Source: JAXGQE01 sp040766585
Lineage (GTDB): Bacteria > Bacillota > SLNR01
Length of the DNA stretch: 64,000 nucleotides
Direction of reading: 5' to 3'
NCBI GenBank assembly: GCA_040766585.1
Contig: JAXGQE010000005.1
Span: forward strand, 124,001 to 188,000
The position numbers and the translations under genes were made by a program. The notes under the pieces are model-generated. The model saw only the letters and a list, made by a program, of their open reading frames with translations. It ran no database searches and was not told the origin of the DNA. Shown here piece after piece: positions 45,105 to 53,207 of the stretch; within the stretch, counting starts at the first letter, position 1; the number at the start of each line of letters is the position of its first letter.

Positions 45105-45235
45105 GGCTGTCAGGGGCCGGCGAAGCCGGGACGAAGTCTTTACCCTTGACAGCCTATCCGTCTAAAACCTAATTGGGACCGTCGTGCATAGCACGGCGGA
45201 GCGCCTCCCGGCGGGCGGGTGTGGGCAGAGCCCAC
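45105..45235. repeat. IS tail module, copy B
   Basis: Read from the transposase stop outward (minus strand): GTGGGCTCTGCCCAC hairpin (45235-45221), a GC-rich stretch CACCCGCCCGCCGGG, a variable part, then GGCTGTCAAGGGTAAAGA, a small CCGGC-GCCGG hairpin and CCCCTGACAGCC (ending 45105). The plan matches copies A (13611-13743) and C (63674-63802). Confidence 0.65.
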
Positions 45236-45237
45236 AA

Positions 45238-46300
45238 TCATGATAGTAAAGCCAGTTGTGCTGCAAATGCCTCCTGTGCCGACAGATAGTCCAAAATACG
45301 CCTGGGCAAGGAATTGATCCAGTTCTGAATACGCAGCAATACTTCATTGCTCAGAGCATCCAGCGCCCGGCCTTTGGGAGAAATCTGCGAATCAGTCCGT
45401 TGACATTCTCATTGGATCCCCGTTCTCCGGAATAATATGGATGGGCATAAAAGATCATTGGTTCGCTTCTTCCCGGTATGATCGGGTCTTTCCATCTGAG
45501 ATGTGAAAAGCAAATCCTCGGAACCGTTATCGCTGGTGATCGACTTGAAGATCTGCGAAAACCGTTCCCCGTAGGTGCAAGCCATTTCATCGAGGGCCTG
45601 CACCACGGAGGCGGCTGTTCTATCCGCTAGCTTGACAATCAGCGCCTGGCGAGTCATGCGTTCTACCATAGTGAACAATACAGATCCTTTCGCTCGTGTC
45701 CTGCAACAATGTATCCATTTCCCAGTGACCAAATCCTCGCCGTTCGTTGATGAAAGCTTCCCGCAGATCAATACTGTTCTCCCGAGTACTCTCTCGGATG
45801 GGCGGTGATCTGCGCCGGCGTCCGACTGCCGTACCTGCAGATGCAGATCCAAAGGCTTTACTCGACTCAGACCCATGCGAATGTATGTATAGAGCGTTCT
45901 GGTTGTGACCGATGGGTGCTGCATCATTCCCTGCCGCCGGAGATAACCGACAGCAGCATCCGGGGACCACTTGTTTGTCAGAATCAAGTCCTCGATGGTC
46001 TGGAGCAAGGGGAGTTATGTCAGCAAGTTTGTATGTGCGGCCGCAATTCTTGCGGGCTCTGACATACTTTTTCTGGGCTGAGTCCGCATAGTATACTTTG
46101 CGCACCTTCAAAAGAGTATCCATCTGGTCAACAGAATTAGGTCTTGAGCTCGCGATAGATGGTCGAGACATCCGGCTCAGTGCCTGTGCAATGGCTGCTA
46201 CATTCACTTTGAGGGCTACCATGGCTTGAATCTGGCCTCGCTCTGTCTCTGAAAGATGTTTATAACATCGTACTTTTGTGGTAAAATGAGTTTGACTCAT
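45238..46300 (-). pseudogene. IS30-family transposase, multiple frameshifts
   Basis: Pieces in three frames make up one transposase. The N-terminus (MSQTHFTTKVRCYKHLSETE..., helix-turn-helix) begins at 46300. The middle includes HWEMDTLLQ and SDNGSEDL, which hold DDE residues of IS30 transposases. The end (ENVNGLIRRFLPK, then a further frame ...RRILDYLSAQEAF) runs to a stop at 45238-45240. At least four frame changes, so it is inactive. Confidence 0.8.
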
Positions 46301-46430
46301 AGGTCACCTCCGATTAATGTTTGTGTAGTAGCTACATTATATCTGGAGTGCCTATGAGTTGTCATTTCTTATTGCACTTGATTTTTCAATTCAGCTCTGA
46401 AAATCAGTGATAAAAATGTTGGCCGTTGCC

Positions 46431-46459
46431 TTGTCAAAGCTATTGGCCTGTGCTATAAT
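46431..46459 (+). promoter_or_regulatory. tRNA-Gln promoter
   Basis: TTGTCA (46431-46436), 17-base spacer, TATAAT (46454-46459), 16 bases before the tRNA. Confidence 0.7.
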
Positions 46460-46475
46460 ATGTCTTGCTTGTCTC

Positions 46476-46549
46476 TGGGGAATCGTCTAATGGTAGGACT
46501 CCAGATTCTGGATCTGGCTATGGTGGTTCGAATCCATCTTCCCCAGCCA
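46476..46549 (+). tRNA. tRNA-Gln (CTG anticodon)
   Basis: A 74-base cloverleaf with acceptor TGGGGAA / TTCCCCA, D loop TAATGGTAGGA, anticodon arm CCAGA-TTCTGGA-TCTGG with CTG, T loop TTCGAAT, discriminator G and encoded CCA at 46547-46549. Confidence 0.93.
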
Positions 46550-46562
46550 AAAATTGTTTGGG

Positions 46563-46590
46563 AACGGAGGAATTTACCTCCGTTTTTTTG
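46563..46590 (+). terminator. tRNA-Gln terminator
   Basis: AACGGAGG and CCTCCGTT pair around AATTTA, followed by T7. Confidence 0.85.
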
Positions 46591-46633
46591 TATATTAATA
46601 TGGGTGTATGGGGATGAATTGGGGGGAAGTCCA

Positions 46634-47674
46634 ATGGATGAGAAGATACTGGCGATTCATGAACACAAGGGATTGCTGGAACGGGGTATTGATTATTTCA
46701 GCCGGCGGTGGAACTCAGATCGGCGTTTGTATGCAGATGCCATCGCCAACAGTTTCGGAGCGGATTCTCCGATTCCCCGGTGGTATTTATTGATGATGGG
46801 GGATGAAATCATCGGGGGGTGCGGTCTGATTGCCAATGATTTTATCAGCCGCCAGGATCTAACTCCCTGGATATGTGCGTTATATGTGGAAGAGCCGTAT
46901 CGTCATCGCGGATTCGGAAAAGCGCTTCTGGAGCATGCCCGCAAAGAAGCCGGTACTCTGGGCTACAAAAAAGTATATCTTTGTACGGATCATCAGGGAT
47001 ACTATGAACAGTACGGATGGGTGCACATAGCCAACGGATATCATCTCTGGGGGGATGCTTCACGCATTTATGAACATCATACCATTCGGGATGTAGTGCC
47101 TCTTCAGTTTTTGGGCTGTCCGGTACTGGAGACAGACCGGCTGGTACTGCGGCCGTTTCGTATAGAAGATGCGGACGATGTATTTGAATATGCTCGGAAT
47201 CCTCATGTGGCTCAGTACCTTTCCTGGGATGCTCATCAAACGAAAGAAGATTCACTGCGTTTCATTGACTGGGCCATGGAACAAGTTCAGCAGGATGCAC
47301 TGGGGCAGTGGGCCATTATTCTCAAACAGAATCATCGGGTAATCGGTTCGATTGGCTTCATGCAGTTTGATCCTCCAAATTCCTGCGGTACTCTGGGATA
47401 TGCTTTGGCGGAGCCATACTGGAATCAGGGTCTGACAACGGAAGCACTGATTGGTCTGCTGCAGTTTATCTTTGATGAGATGGAGCTGAACCGGGTGGAG
47501 GCTGTACATTTTATTGAAAACGAAGCATCCGGTCGAGTGATGGAAAAGGCCGGTATGCGCTGCGAAGGGGTGCAGAGAAGCAGGCTTTTTGTGAAGAACA
47601 GATATTGGGATATCAAGCAGTATGCTATGGTCCGGAGCGATTGGCTGTCTGCAAAAGAGTCTGTTCTTGATTGA
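46634..47674 (+). CDS. Tandem GNAT acetyltransferase
   Basis: A 346-residue fusion of two GNAT domains. The first (about residues 1-150) has the acetyl-CoA motif RHRGFGKALLEHA; the second (about 165-340) is RimJ/RimL-like with LETDRLVLRPFRIEDA and YWNQGLTTEALIGLL. ATG 46634 follows GGGGGGAAG; reading further upstream would run through tRNA-Gln. Substrates unknown. Confidence 0.8.
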   Translation: MDEKILAIHEHKGLLERGIDYFSRRWNSDRRLYADAIANSFGADSPIPRWYLLMMGDEIIGGCGLIANDFISRQDLTPWICALYVEEPYRHRGFGKALLEHARKEAGTLGYKKVYLCTDHQGYYEQYGWVHIANGYHLWGDASRIYEHHTIRDVVPLQFLGCPVLETDRLVLRPFRIEDADDVFEYARNPHVAQYLSWDAHQTKEDSLRFIDWAMEQVQQDALGQWAIILKQNHRVIGSIGFMQFDPPNSCGTLGYALAEPYWNQGLTTEALIGLLQFIFDEMELNRVEAVHFIENEASGRVMEKAGMRCEGVQRSRLFVKNRYWDIKQYAMVRSDWLSAKESVLD

Positions 47675-47696
47675 AATTATTCTTTTTTTTTGCCTC

Positions 47697-47725
47697 TTTA
47701 CAGAACATATGTTCGATGATATAAT
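47697..47725 (+). promoter_or_regulatory. Promoter with LexA-like box
   Basis: TTTACA (47697-47702), 17-base spacer, TATAAT (47720-47725). The spacer holds the palindrome GAACATATGTTC (47703-47714), which fits the Gram-positive SOS box CGAACNNNNGTTCG at all but the first base. A repressor bound here would block RNA polymerase. Confidence 0.65.
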
Positions 47726-47752
47726 AAAAACACAACGCAGGGGGTGAGCATC

Positions 47753-47908
47753 ATGATATGTCCGGAATGCGGGAGCAAACTGATCGCCCAAAGTGGATGC
47801 AGCTATTGTCCTGTCTGTGGGTTCAGCGCATGCGGCAGACACTTTCTGAAAAGGAAGCTGTGCAGGGGGTGGAATCGCAGAAGGGATACGACTTCTGTTC
47901 TGCCATGA
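47753..47908 (+). CDS. Small zinc-ribbon protein
   Basis: A 51-residue protein with four paired Cys (CPECGSKL...CSYCPVCG), a zinc ribbon resembling the C-terminal ribbon of class II ribonucleotide reductases, then a basic tail (FLKRKLCRGWNRRR). ATG 47753 follows GGGGGTGAG; its TGA overlaps the next ATG (ATGA). Too short for common gene-finders. Function unknown; DNA or RNA binding is a guess from the basic tail. Confidence 0.6.
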   Translation: MICPECGSKLIAQSGCSYCPVCGFSACGRHFLKRKLCRGWNRRRDTTSVLP

Positions 47909-48165
47909 AAACTTTGATGAAGCCGGTGCGCATGCTGGCCTGGGCATCCCGGGACGGTATTGTAACCCCCATACGTTTTCTTTGGAATGACGGTAAGTGT
48001 ACCCGCAGCATTCGTGTTTCCCATATTGTGGCGCGCTATGAGGATAAATTTGCCGGGAACCGGATGTTGGGATATCGCTGTCAGGAATGGATTGACGGGG
48101 AAGAGAAAGTATTTGAACTGAAATTTGAGGTAAAGACCTGCATCTGGTATTTGTATAAGATATAG
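47905..48165 (+). CDS. Conserved hypothetical protein coupled to the zinc ribbon
   Basis: An 86-residue protein with a beta-rich pattern (DGIVTPIRFLWNDGKCTRSIRVSHIVARYEDKFAGNRML). Start ATG 47905 overlaps the zinc-ribbon stop, so the two are probably made together. A longer frame to 47758 exists but runs out of frame through the zinc-ribbon gene. No family recognised. Confidence 0.6.
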   Translation: MKTLMKPVRMLAWASRDGIVTPIRFLWNDGKCTRSIRVSHIVARYEDKFAGNRMLGYRCQEWIDGEEKVFELKFEVKTCIWYLYKI

Positions 48166-48227
48166 TATCCATAACGTTTTCCCAAAGGGGATTGAAATTG
48201 AATCGGACTGAAACGAATTAAATTGGC

Positions 48228-48269
48228 CGTACAAACAGGGCTCGAACATCCAAGAGTCCTGTTTGTACG
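48228..48269 (+). ncRNA. Long hairpin with possible pseudoknot in the rlmN leader
   Basis: CGTACAAACAGG (48228-48239) and CCTGTTTGTACG (48258-48269) are perfect complements; GCTC/GAGT extends the stem to 16 bp with one G-U pair. The 10-base loop begins GAACAT, and ATGTTC follows the stem at about 48274, allowing a 6-bp pseudoknot. No T run, so not a simple terminator. Class unknown. Confidence 0.4.
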
Positions 48270-48361
48270 TGGAATGTTCTTTCACTGTATGGATGCATGG
48301 CAGGAAGTAATAACTGGCAGGGAAGGTAGATCTTCAGGCGGTTTTGAACCAGGACGGGGGC

Positions 48362-48436
48362 ATGGTGATGAACATGGCAAAGTCGATATGCGTCAGTAAA
48401 AAGGATGGCGAAAAGGGAATTGCCGCAGTTTGTTGA
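48362..48436 (+). CDS. Leader peptide upstream of rlmN (candidate)
   Basis: A 24-codon ORF: ATG 48362 behind AGGACGGGGG, followed by ATG codons 3 and 5, ending at TGA 48434-48436. The sequence ...MAKSICVSKKDGEKG... is mildly like the start of MOSC-domain proteins, so a gene relic is an alternative. It ends 26 bases before the terminator in front of rlmN. Confidence 0.4.
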   Translation: MVMNMAKSICVSKKDGEKGIAAVC

Positions 48437-48462
48437 ATAATTAAATGGCATAAAGAGGATAA

Positions 48463-48488
48463 GCTGCGAAATACCGCGGCTCTTTTTT
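48463..48488 (+). terminator. Terminator / attenuator directly before rlmN
   Basis: GCTGCG (48463-48468) and CGCGGC (48475-48480) followed by TCTTTTTT, ending at the AGGAGG ribosome site of rlmN. GCCGCAG at 48422-48428 can pair with CTGCG or GCGGC, giving an alternative structure. Confidence 0.55.
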
Positions 48489-48501
48489 AGGAGGATCCTG
48501 G

Positions 48502-49563
48502 ATGAGCGAGAAAAATGATGGATGCCAGAAGGATATACGCAGTTGTTATCCCCAGGAGCTGGAGACCATTTTAAGCAATATGGGAGAACCATCGTATCGG
48601 GCCCGTCAGATATTTCAGTGGCTGCATCGGCATCATGCAGAAAGCTGGAATGATATGACATCGATCAGCAAAAAACTGCGTCAAAATCTGAGCGAATGGC
48701 TGTCTCTGCCGACTATCGAGGTGCTGGCAAGGCAGGCTTCAGGGCTGGATCGTACTGTAAAATATCTGTTTGGTTTCCAAGACGGACAAGGTGTTGAAAC
48801 AGTGCTGATGTGGTATCATTACGGTGCCAGCATATGCGTATCTTCGCAGGTTGGCTGCCGTATGGGCTGCGGGTTCTGCGCGTCTACCCTGGGAGGATTA
48901 ATACGAAATTTGACGGCGGGGGAGATGGCCCACCAGGTGGCTGCGGTGCATCGGTTGGATATGCCCGAGGGAGAACGCGCCCATAGTCTGGTGATCATGG
49001 GAACAGGAGAACCGCTGGAAAACTATGATGAAGTAGTACGTTTTATGAGGCTGTTGAATCATCCGGATGGATTGGGGATGAGTTACCGGAGAATTACGGT
49101 TTCTACCTGCGGACTGGTGCCTGAGATGATGAGGCTTTCTGAAGAAGGAATTCCCGTTAACTTATCGGTGTCTTTGCATAGTGTGAATAATGAGGTAAGA
49201 GATCGTTTAATGCCCGTAAACAGGAAGTATCCGGTCGAGAGTTTGCTGAAAGCATGTCGGGAATATGCTCAAAAAACCGGCAGACGTCTGACCTTTGAAT
49301 ACACAATGATCACCGATGTGAATGACAGTCTGCAGGATGCGGCAGCTTTGGCTGACAAGATCAGAAATATCCACTGCCATGTGAATCTGATTCCTCTAAA
49401 TCCGGTAGCTGAAAGGGAATACCGCCGCAGCAGCGATTCAACGATCCAACGGTTTGCGGACGTCCTTACAACAAAAGGAATCCCGGTTACAATACGACGG
49501 GAACTGGGTGCCGATATCGATGCGGCCTGCGGGCAGCTGAGACGACGGAATGATCTGAGATAG
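48502..49563 (+). CDS. rlmN: 23S rRNA (adenine2503-C2)-methyltransferase
   Basis: A 353-residue radical-SAM enzyme with the Cys cluster CRMGCGFCAST (about residue 117) and a C-terminal methyl-carrying Cys in DAACGQLR. Methylates A2503 of 23S rRNA and, in other bacteria, A37 of some tRNAs. ATG 48502 follows AGGAGG. First gene of rlmN-stp-prkC-rsgA-rpe. Confidence 0.95.
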   Translation: MSEKNDGCQKDIRSCYPQELETILSNMGEPSYRARQIFQWLHRHHAESWNDMTSISKKLRQNLSEWLSLPTIEVLARQASGLDRTVKYLFGFQDGQGVETVLMWYHYGASICVSSQVGCRMGCGFCASTLGGLIRNLTAGEMAHQVAAVHRLDMPEGERAHSLVIMGTGEPLENYDEVVRFMRLLNHPDGLGMSYRRITVSTCGLVPEMMRLSEEGIPVNLSVSLHSVNNEVRDRLMPVNRKYPVESLLKACREYAQKTGRRLTFEYTMITDVNDSLQDAAALADKIRNIHCHVNLIPLNPVAEREYRRSSDSTIQRFADVLTTKGIPVTIRRELGADIDAACGQLRRRNDLR

Positions 49564-49586
49564 ATTGGCCTGAAGGAGGCAGCATC

Positions 49587-50333
49587 ATGGAGATGGGATT
49601 CAGCGGCTGGACCCATACAGGACTAGTACGTAAAAACAACGAGGATTGCTTCCGAATAACGCCTTCTCAACCCGGGGGGAGTCTGTTTTTGGTGGCGGAT
49701 GGGATCGGAGGAAATGCGGGGGGAGAAATAGCCAGCCAGATAGCTGCAGATACAGTGTCAGAAGCATTTGCTTCGTCAGGAAAAATTACAGAGAATGAAT
49801 GTCGAATGCAAATGGAAGAAGCGTTTCAAGCAGCCCATCGAACGATTAAAGAAAATGCAGCACAGAATCTCGAACTTGAGGATATGGGTACTACCATGAC
49901 TGCTCTGGTTCTTCATAACGGGCAGGGGCACGTATTCCATGTGGGGGATAGCCGGCTCTATCACTATCAGAACAGAGTGTTGAAGCAGATCACCCGGGAT
50001 CATACACTGATCGGGGAATGGCTGCGGGATGAGAAGATTACATCGGAAGAAGCACGCCATCACCCGTATCGAAACATGTTGACTCGGGCATTGGGAATTG
50101 AACCTCTGGATGGTCCGGACTACTACCGAATAACTTTAGTACCCGGGGATGTGGTGCTTTTGTGTACGGATGGATTAACCAACATGGTGGATGATGCCAG
50201 GATTCAGGAAATTATTGCAGGAGCTTGGGATACGAAATCATTGTGTGAACGGCTTGGGGAAGAAGGACTACGGAATGGCGGGCATGATAATATTACCGTA
50301 ATCGCAGTAGCTGCGGGTTCCGGCAAAAAGTAA
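49587..50333 (+). CDS. stp: PP2C-type Ser/Thr protein phosphatase
   Basis: A 248-residue PPM phosphatase (PrpC/Stp). Metal-binding motifs: NNEDCF, VADGIGGNAGGEIAS, HVGDSRLYHY, LLCTDGLTN and GGHDNITVI. It counteracts PrkC encoded next door. Confidence 0.94.
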   Translation: MEMGFSGWTHTGLVRKNNEDCFRITPSQPGGSLFLVADGIGGNAGGEIASQIAADTVSEAFASSGKITENECRMQMEEAFQAAHRTIKENAAQNLELEDMGTTMTALVLHNGQGHVFHVGDSRLYHYQNRVLKQITRDHTLIGEWLRDEKITSEEARHHPYRNMLTRALGIEPLDGPDYYRITLVPGDVVLLCTDGLTNMVDDARIQEIIAGAWDTKSLCERLGEEGLRNGGHDNITVIAVAAGSGKK

Positions 50334-50389
50334 GGTCAGGGTGAACGGCAAGTGTTTGTGAGTATCAGTACTGTGTGGAGGGATTGAGG

Positions 50390-52297
50390 ATGATAGGACA
50401 GCTCCTGGGTGGGCGCTATGAGATCATAGAAGAAATCGGCCGGGGAGGCATGGCGCTGGTTTATAAAGCCCGATGCACTCTTTTGGATCGAATTGTGGCT
50501 GTTAAAGTGCTTCAGCCCCAATTCGCAGATGACGATGAGTTTGTGCGCCGTTTTAACCGGGAAGCTCAAGCTGCAGCTCGGCTGTCCCATCCCAACATCG
50601 TGAATATTTACGATGTCGGCCAGGAAGAGAAAATCCATTATATCGTCATGGAATACATAGAAGGGAAGACGCTGAAAGCACTTATTCGGGAAAAGAACTA
50701 CCTGCCATTGTCCGAAAGTGTGCGGATTGCCGTACAGATCGGACTGGCCCTGGATCATGCCCATCGGCATGAAATTGTCCACTGCGATATCAAACCTCAT
50801 AATATCATGATCACTGTCGACGGCCGGGTAAAAGTTGCGGATTTTGGACTGGCTCGGGTCGTTTCCAGCACGACCATGACCTATGCGGAATCGGTGATTG
50901 GTTCCGTACACTATTTTTCTCCGGAACAAGCCAGTGGCGGGCAGGCAACCAAGCAATCGGACATTTATGCATCGGGGGTTGTCCTCTATGAAATGCTGAC
51001 TGGGACCCTTCCGTTTCAATCAGATAGTCCGATTACGGTGGCACTGCAGCACATCCGTGAGCAGCCCCGCTGCCCTCGCAGTCTCAAAGGCGACATTCCC
51101 ATGGAACTGGATCGAATTGTGCTGAAAGCCATGGAAAAGGATCCGGAAAAACGGTATCAATCCGCTGCTGATTTTGTAGATGACCTTCGATTGTTTGCCG
51201 AAGACCCCACAATGGGCACTGTGGAAAAGGGAGCCGATGATGAGTGTGCTACCCAGGTCATAACCGGTTTGGGTCAATCATCCGGAACAAATCGAACCGG
51301 TGCATCTTTACTCTGGTATCGGTTGAAAGACTGGGTTTCTGCCCATCCGAAAAAGGCAGCGATGATTGTGGCGGTTGTGGTATTGATGATTGTTCTTACA
51401 GCCGTTGCTGTACAGAGAATACAAGAGTACTTGGAAGTACCGGAACTGGAAGCTCCGGATGTTACGGGCAAGAGTTTGGCCATGGCTATCCGGGAGCTGG
51501 AAAGTGCCGGACTCGATTATCGAGTGGTTGCAGAGGTGTTCGATGACCTTTTGCCCAATTACGTGGTGGCACAGGATCCAAAACCAGGGGAACAGATGAA
51601 GCAGTCTTTACCAGTATCCCTGGTGGTCAGCAAAGGGCCGGAAATGGTTTCCGTACCGGATGTGATCGGGATGCTGATCAATAATGCGGAACTGACCCTG
51701 ACCAATGAAAGCCTTGAAGTTGGAATTATCTCAGAATCGTATCATGCCACCATAGATAAAGACTATGTGATTGATCAGAATCCACGCGCCGGGATCAATC
51801 AAGTTCGCAAAGGCTCGAAAGTGAATCTGGTGGTAAGCCTTGGTCCTGAACCGGTGGCTGTAACAGTACCGGATTTGGTTGGTGAATATTTGGACAATGC
51901 ACAGAGGATACTGCGCGATCGCAAACTTGAAGTGGGCAGAATCATTGAAGATCCCGACAGTCCCTATGCCCATGGGATTGTGATCCGCCAGTCACCCAAT
52001 ATCGGAACCCCCGGCACCGAAGGACTGCAGGTGGATCTGACTGTCAGTACGCGACCGGACGTGGTGGTATCTGAACCGCTGGTTCAAAGGACCATCCGTA
52101 TCGATATTCCGTCTTCCGGGCCGGAAACCCAGGAAGTGCGGGTGGACTTACTGGATGTGAATCGTTACCGGACTGTCCACAGCAGTGTGTGGCAGCGAGG
52201 AGATTCTTTTGATCTGGAAGTCGAATGGGTCGGAGAAAGAGCCTTAATCAAAATCTACATTAATGGAGTATTTCGGGAATACCGTGAAATCAATTGA
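50390..52297 (+). CDS. prkC: Ser/Thr protein kinase with PASTA domains (PrkC)
   Basis: A 635-residue membrane kinase: kinase domain (about 10-270; GRGGMALVYKA, AVKVLQ, DFGLARV), one span (AAMIVAVVVLMIVLTAVAV, about 325-343), three PASTA repeats (about 355-560) binding muropeptides, and a C-terminal extension of about 70 residues. The catalytic loop is HCDIKPHN, Cys instead of Arg before the Asp. ATG 50390 follows GAGGGATTGAGG. Confidence 0.93.
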   Translation: MIGQLLGGRYEIIEEIGRGGMALVYKARCTLLDRIVAVKVLQPQFADDDEFVRRFNREAQAAARLSHPNIVNIYDVGQEEKIHYIVMEYIEGKTLKALIREKNYLPLSESVRIAVQIGLALDHAHRHEIVHCDIKPHNIMITVDGRVKVADFGLARVVSSTTMTYAESVIGSVHYFSPEQASGGQATKQSDIYASGVVLYEMLTGTLPFQSDSPITVALQHIREQPRCPRSLKGDIPMELDRIVLKAMEKDPEKRYQSAADFVDDLRLFAEDPTMGTVEKGADDECATQVITGLGQSSGTNRTGASLLWYRLKDWVSAHPKKAAMIVAVVVLMIVLTAVAVQRIQEYLEVPELEAPDVTGKSLAMAIRELESAGLDYRVVAEVFDDLLPNYVVAQDPKPGEQMKQSLPVSLVVSKGPEMVSVPDVIGMLINNAELTLTNESLEVGIISESYHATIDKDYVIDQNPRAGINQVRKGSKVNLVVSLGPEPVAVTVPDLVGEYLDNAQRILRDRKLEVGRIIEDPDSPYAHGIVIRQSPNIGTPGTEGLQVDLTVSTRPDVVVSEPLVQRTIRIDIPSSGPETQEVRVDLLDVNRYRTVHSSVWQRGDSFDLEVEWVGERALIKIYINGVFREYREIN

Positions 52298-52309
52298 GGA
52301 GGTCCATGT

Positions 52310-53203
52310 ATGCCGAAAGGTGTGGTCATAAAGGCCATGAGCAATTATGTGCAGGTCGCTGTTGACCGCCACATATATCTTTGCACGCTGAGAGGAAGAA
52401 TGAGAAAGGAAAAGCATTCAGTGATGACGGGGGATTATGTGCAGATTACAGTGACTGATGATGAAACCGGTGTGGTGGAAACAATTCTGCCGCGCCGCAA
52501 TGAGCTTACACGGCCGCCTGTGGCGAATGTGGATCAGGTTTTTGTGGTTCTGGCTGTTACTCGCCCGTCTCCCAACAGCAATCTGCTGGACCGCATGCTG
52601 GTGATTGTGGAGGAAAAGGGTCTGGATGCGGTAATATGTTTCAGCAAGTTTGATTTACTAAAAACACTTCCATCTGAAGAACAGGAACAGATTGAACAGC
52701 TAGTGAACATCTACGAAGAAATTGGTTATCCGGTGCTGAGAACCAATACCAAGGATCCGGAAAGTACCGCTGTAATTCGTGAGATGTGTCAGAATAAGGT
52801 ATCTGTGCTGGCTGGACCTTCCGGTGTGGGCAAATCATCCCTGTTGAACGCCATGCATCCTACCTTGGATCTTCCGACCGGAGCTGTTAGCAGCAAATCG
52901 GGGCAGGGAAGGCATACCACGCGACACATGAATCTGCTGCGGGTGGGAGAAAATGGTTTTATGGCCGATTCACCGGGATTCAGCGTGCTGGAATTCCCCG
53001 AAATTGAACCTCGGGATCTGGGGTTTTTCTACCCGGAAATGGTGCCGTGGATTCCCCACTGCAAATTTACATCGTGTGTTCACCACAAAGAACCGGGCTG
53101 TGCAGTGAAGAATCAGGTTTCCAATGGAGGCATCAGTCTGGAGCGGTACAGCAATTATCTTCTTTTTCTGGAAGAAATCATGAATCGAGAGCGGAGGTAC
53201 TAA
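52310..53203 (+). CDS. rsgA: Ribosome small subunit-dependent GTPase RsgA
   Basis: A 297-residue circularly permuted GTPase: OB fold, G4 CFSKFDLL, G1 AGPSGVGKSSLLN, G3 DSPGF, and the zinc-binding CKFTSCVHHKEPGCAV at the end. Helps 30S maturation. Follows prkC by 12 bases. Confidence 0.95.
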   Translation: MPKGVVIKAMSNYVQVAVDRHIYLCTLRGRMRKEKHSVMTGDYVQITVTDDETGVVETILPRRNELTRPPVANVDQVFVVLAVTRPSPNSNLLDRMLVIVEEKGLDAVICFSKFDLLKTLPSEEQEQIEQLVNIYEEIGYPVLRTNTKDPESTAVIREMCQNKVSVLAGPSGVGKSSLLNAMHPTLDLPTGAVSSKSGQGRHTTRHMNLLRVGENGFMADSPGFSVLEFPEIEPRDLGFFYPEMVPWIPHCKFTSCVHHKEPGCAVKNQVSNGGISLERYSNYLLFLEEIMNRERRY

Positions 53204-53207
53204 GCGC

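Larger units (their letters stand above)
45014..46396 (-). mobile_element. Degenerate IS30-family insertion sequence
   Basis: About 1.38 kb between the 12-bp direct repeats. Ends form imperfect inverted repeats (AATTGAAATAATAAGTGCAA left; reverse complement AATTGAAAAATCAAGTGCAA right). It contains one frameshifted transposase gene on the minus strand and a hairpin module between its stop and the left end. Confidence 0.8.

Noticed and set aside
46460..46633. Longer start for the GNAT protein
   Set aside because: The extension would read through tRNA-Gln and its terminator; ATG 46634 has a good ribosome site.
47758..47904. 135-residue single gene instead of two coupled ones
   Set aside because: The frame upstream of 47905 has no ribosome site and is out of frame with a clear four-Cys zinc ribbon that has one.
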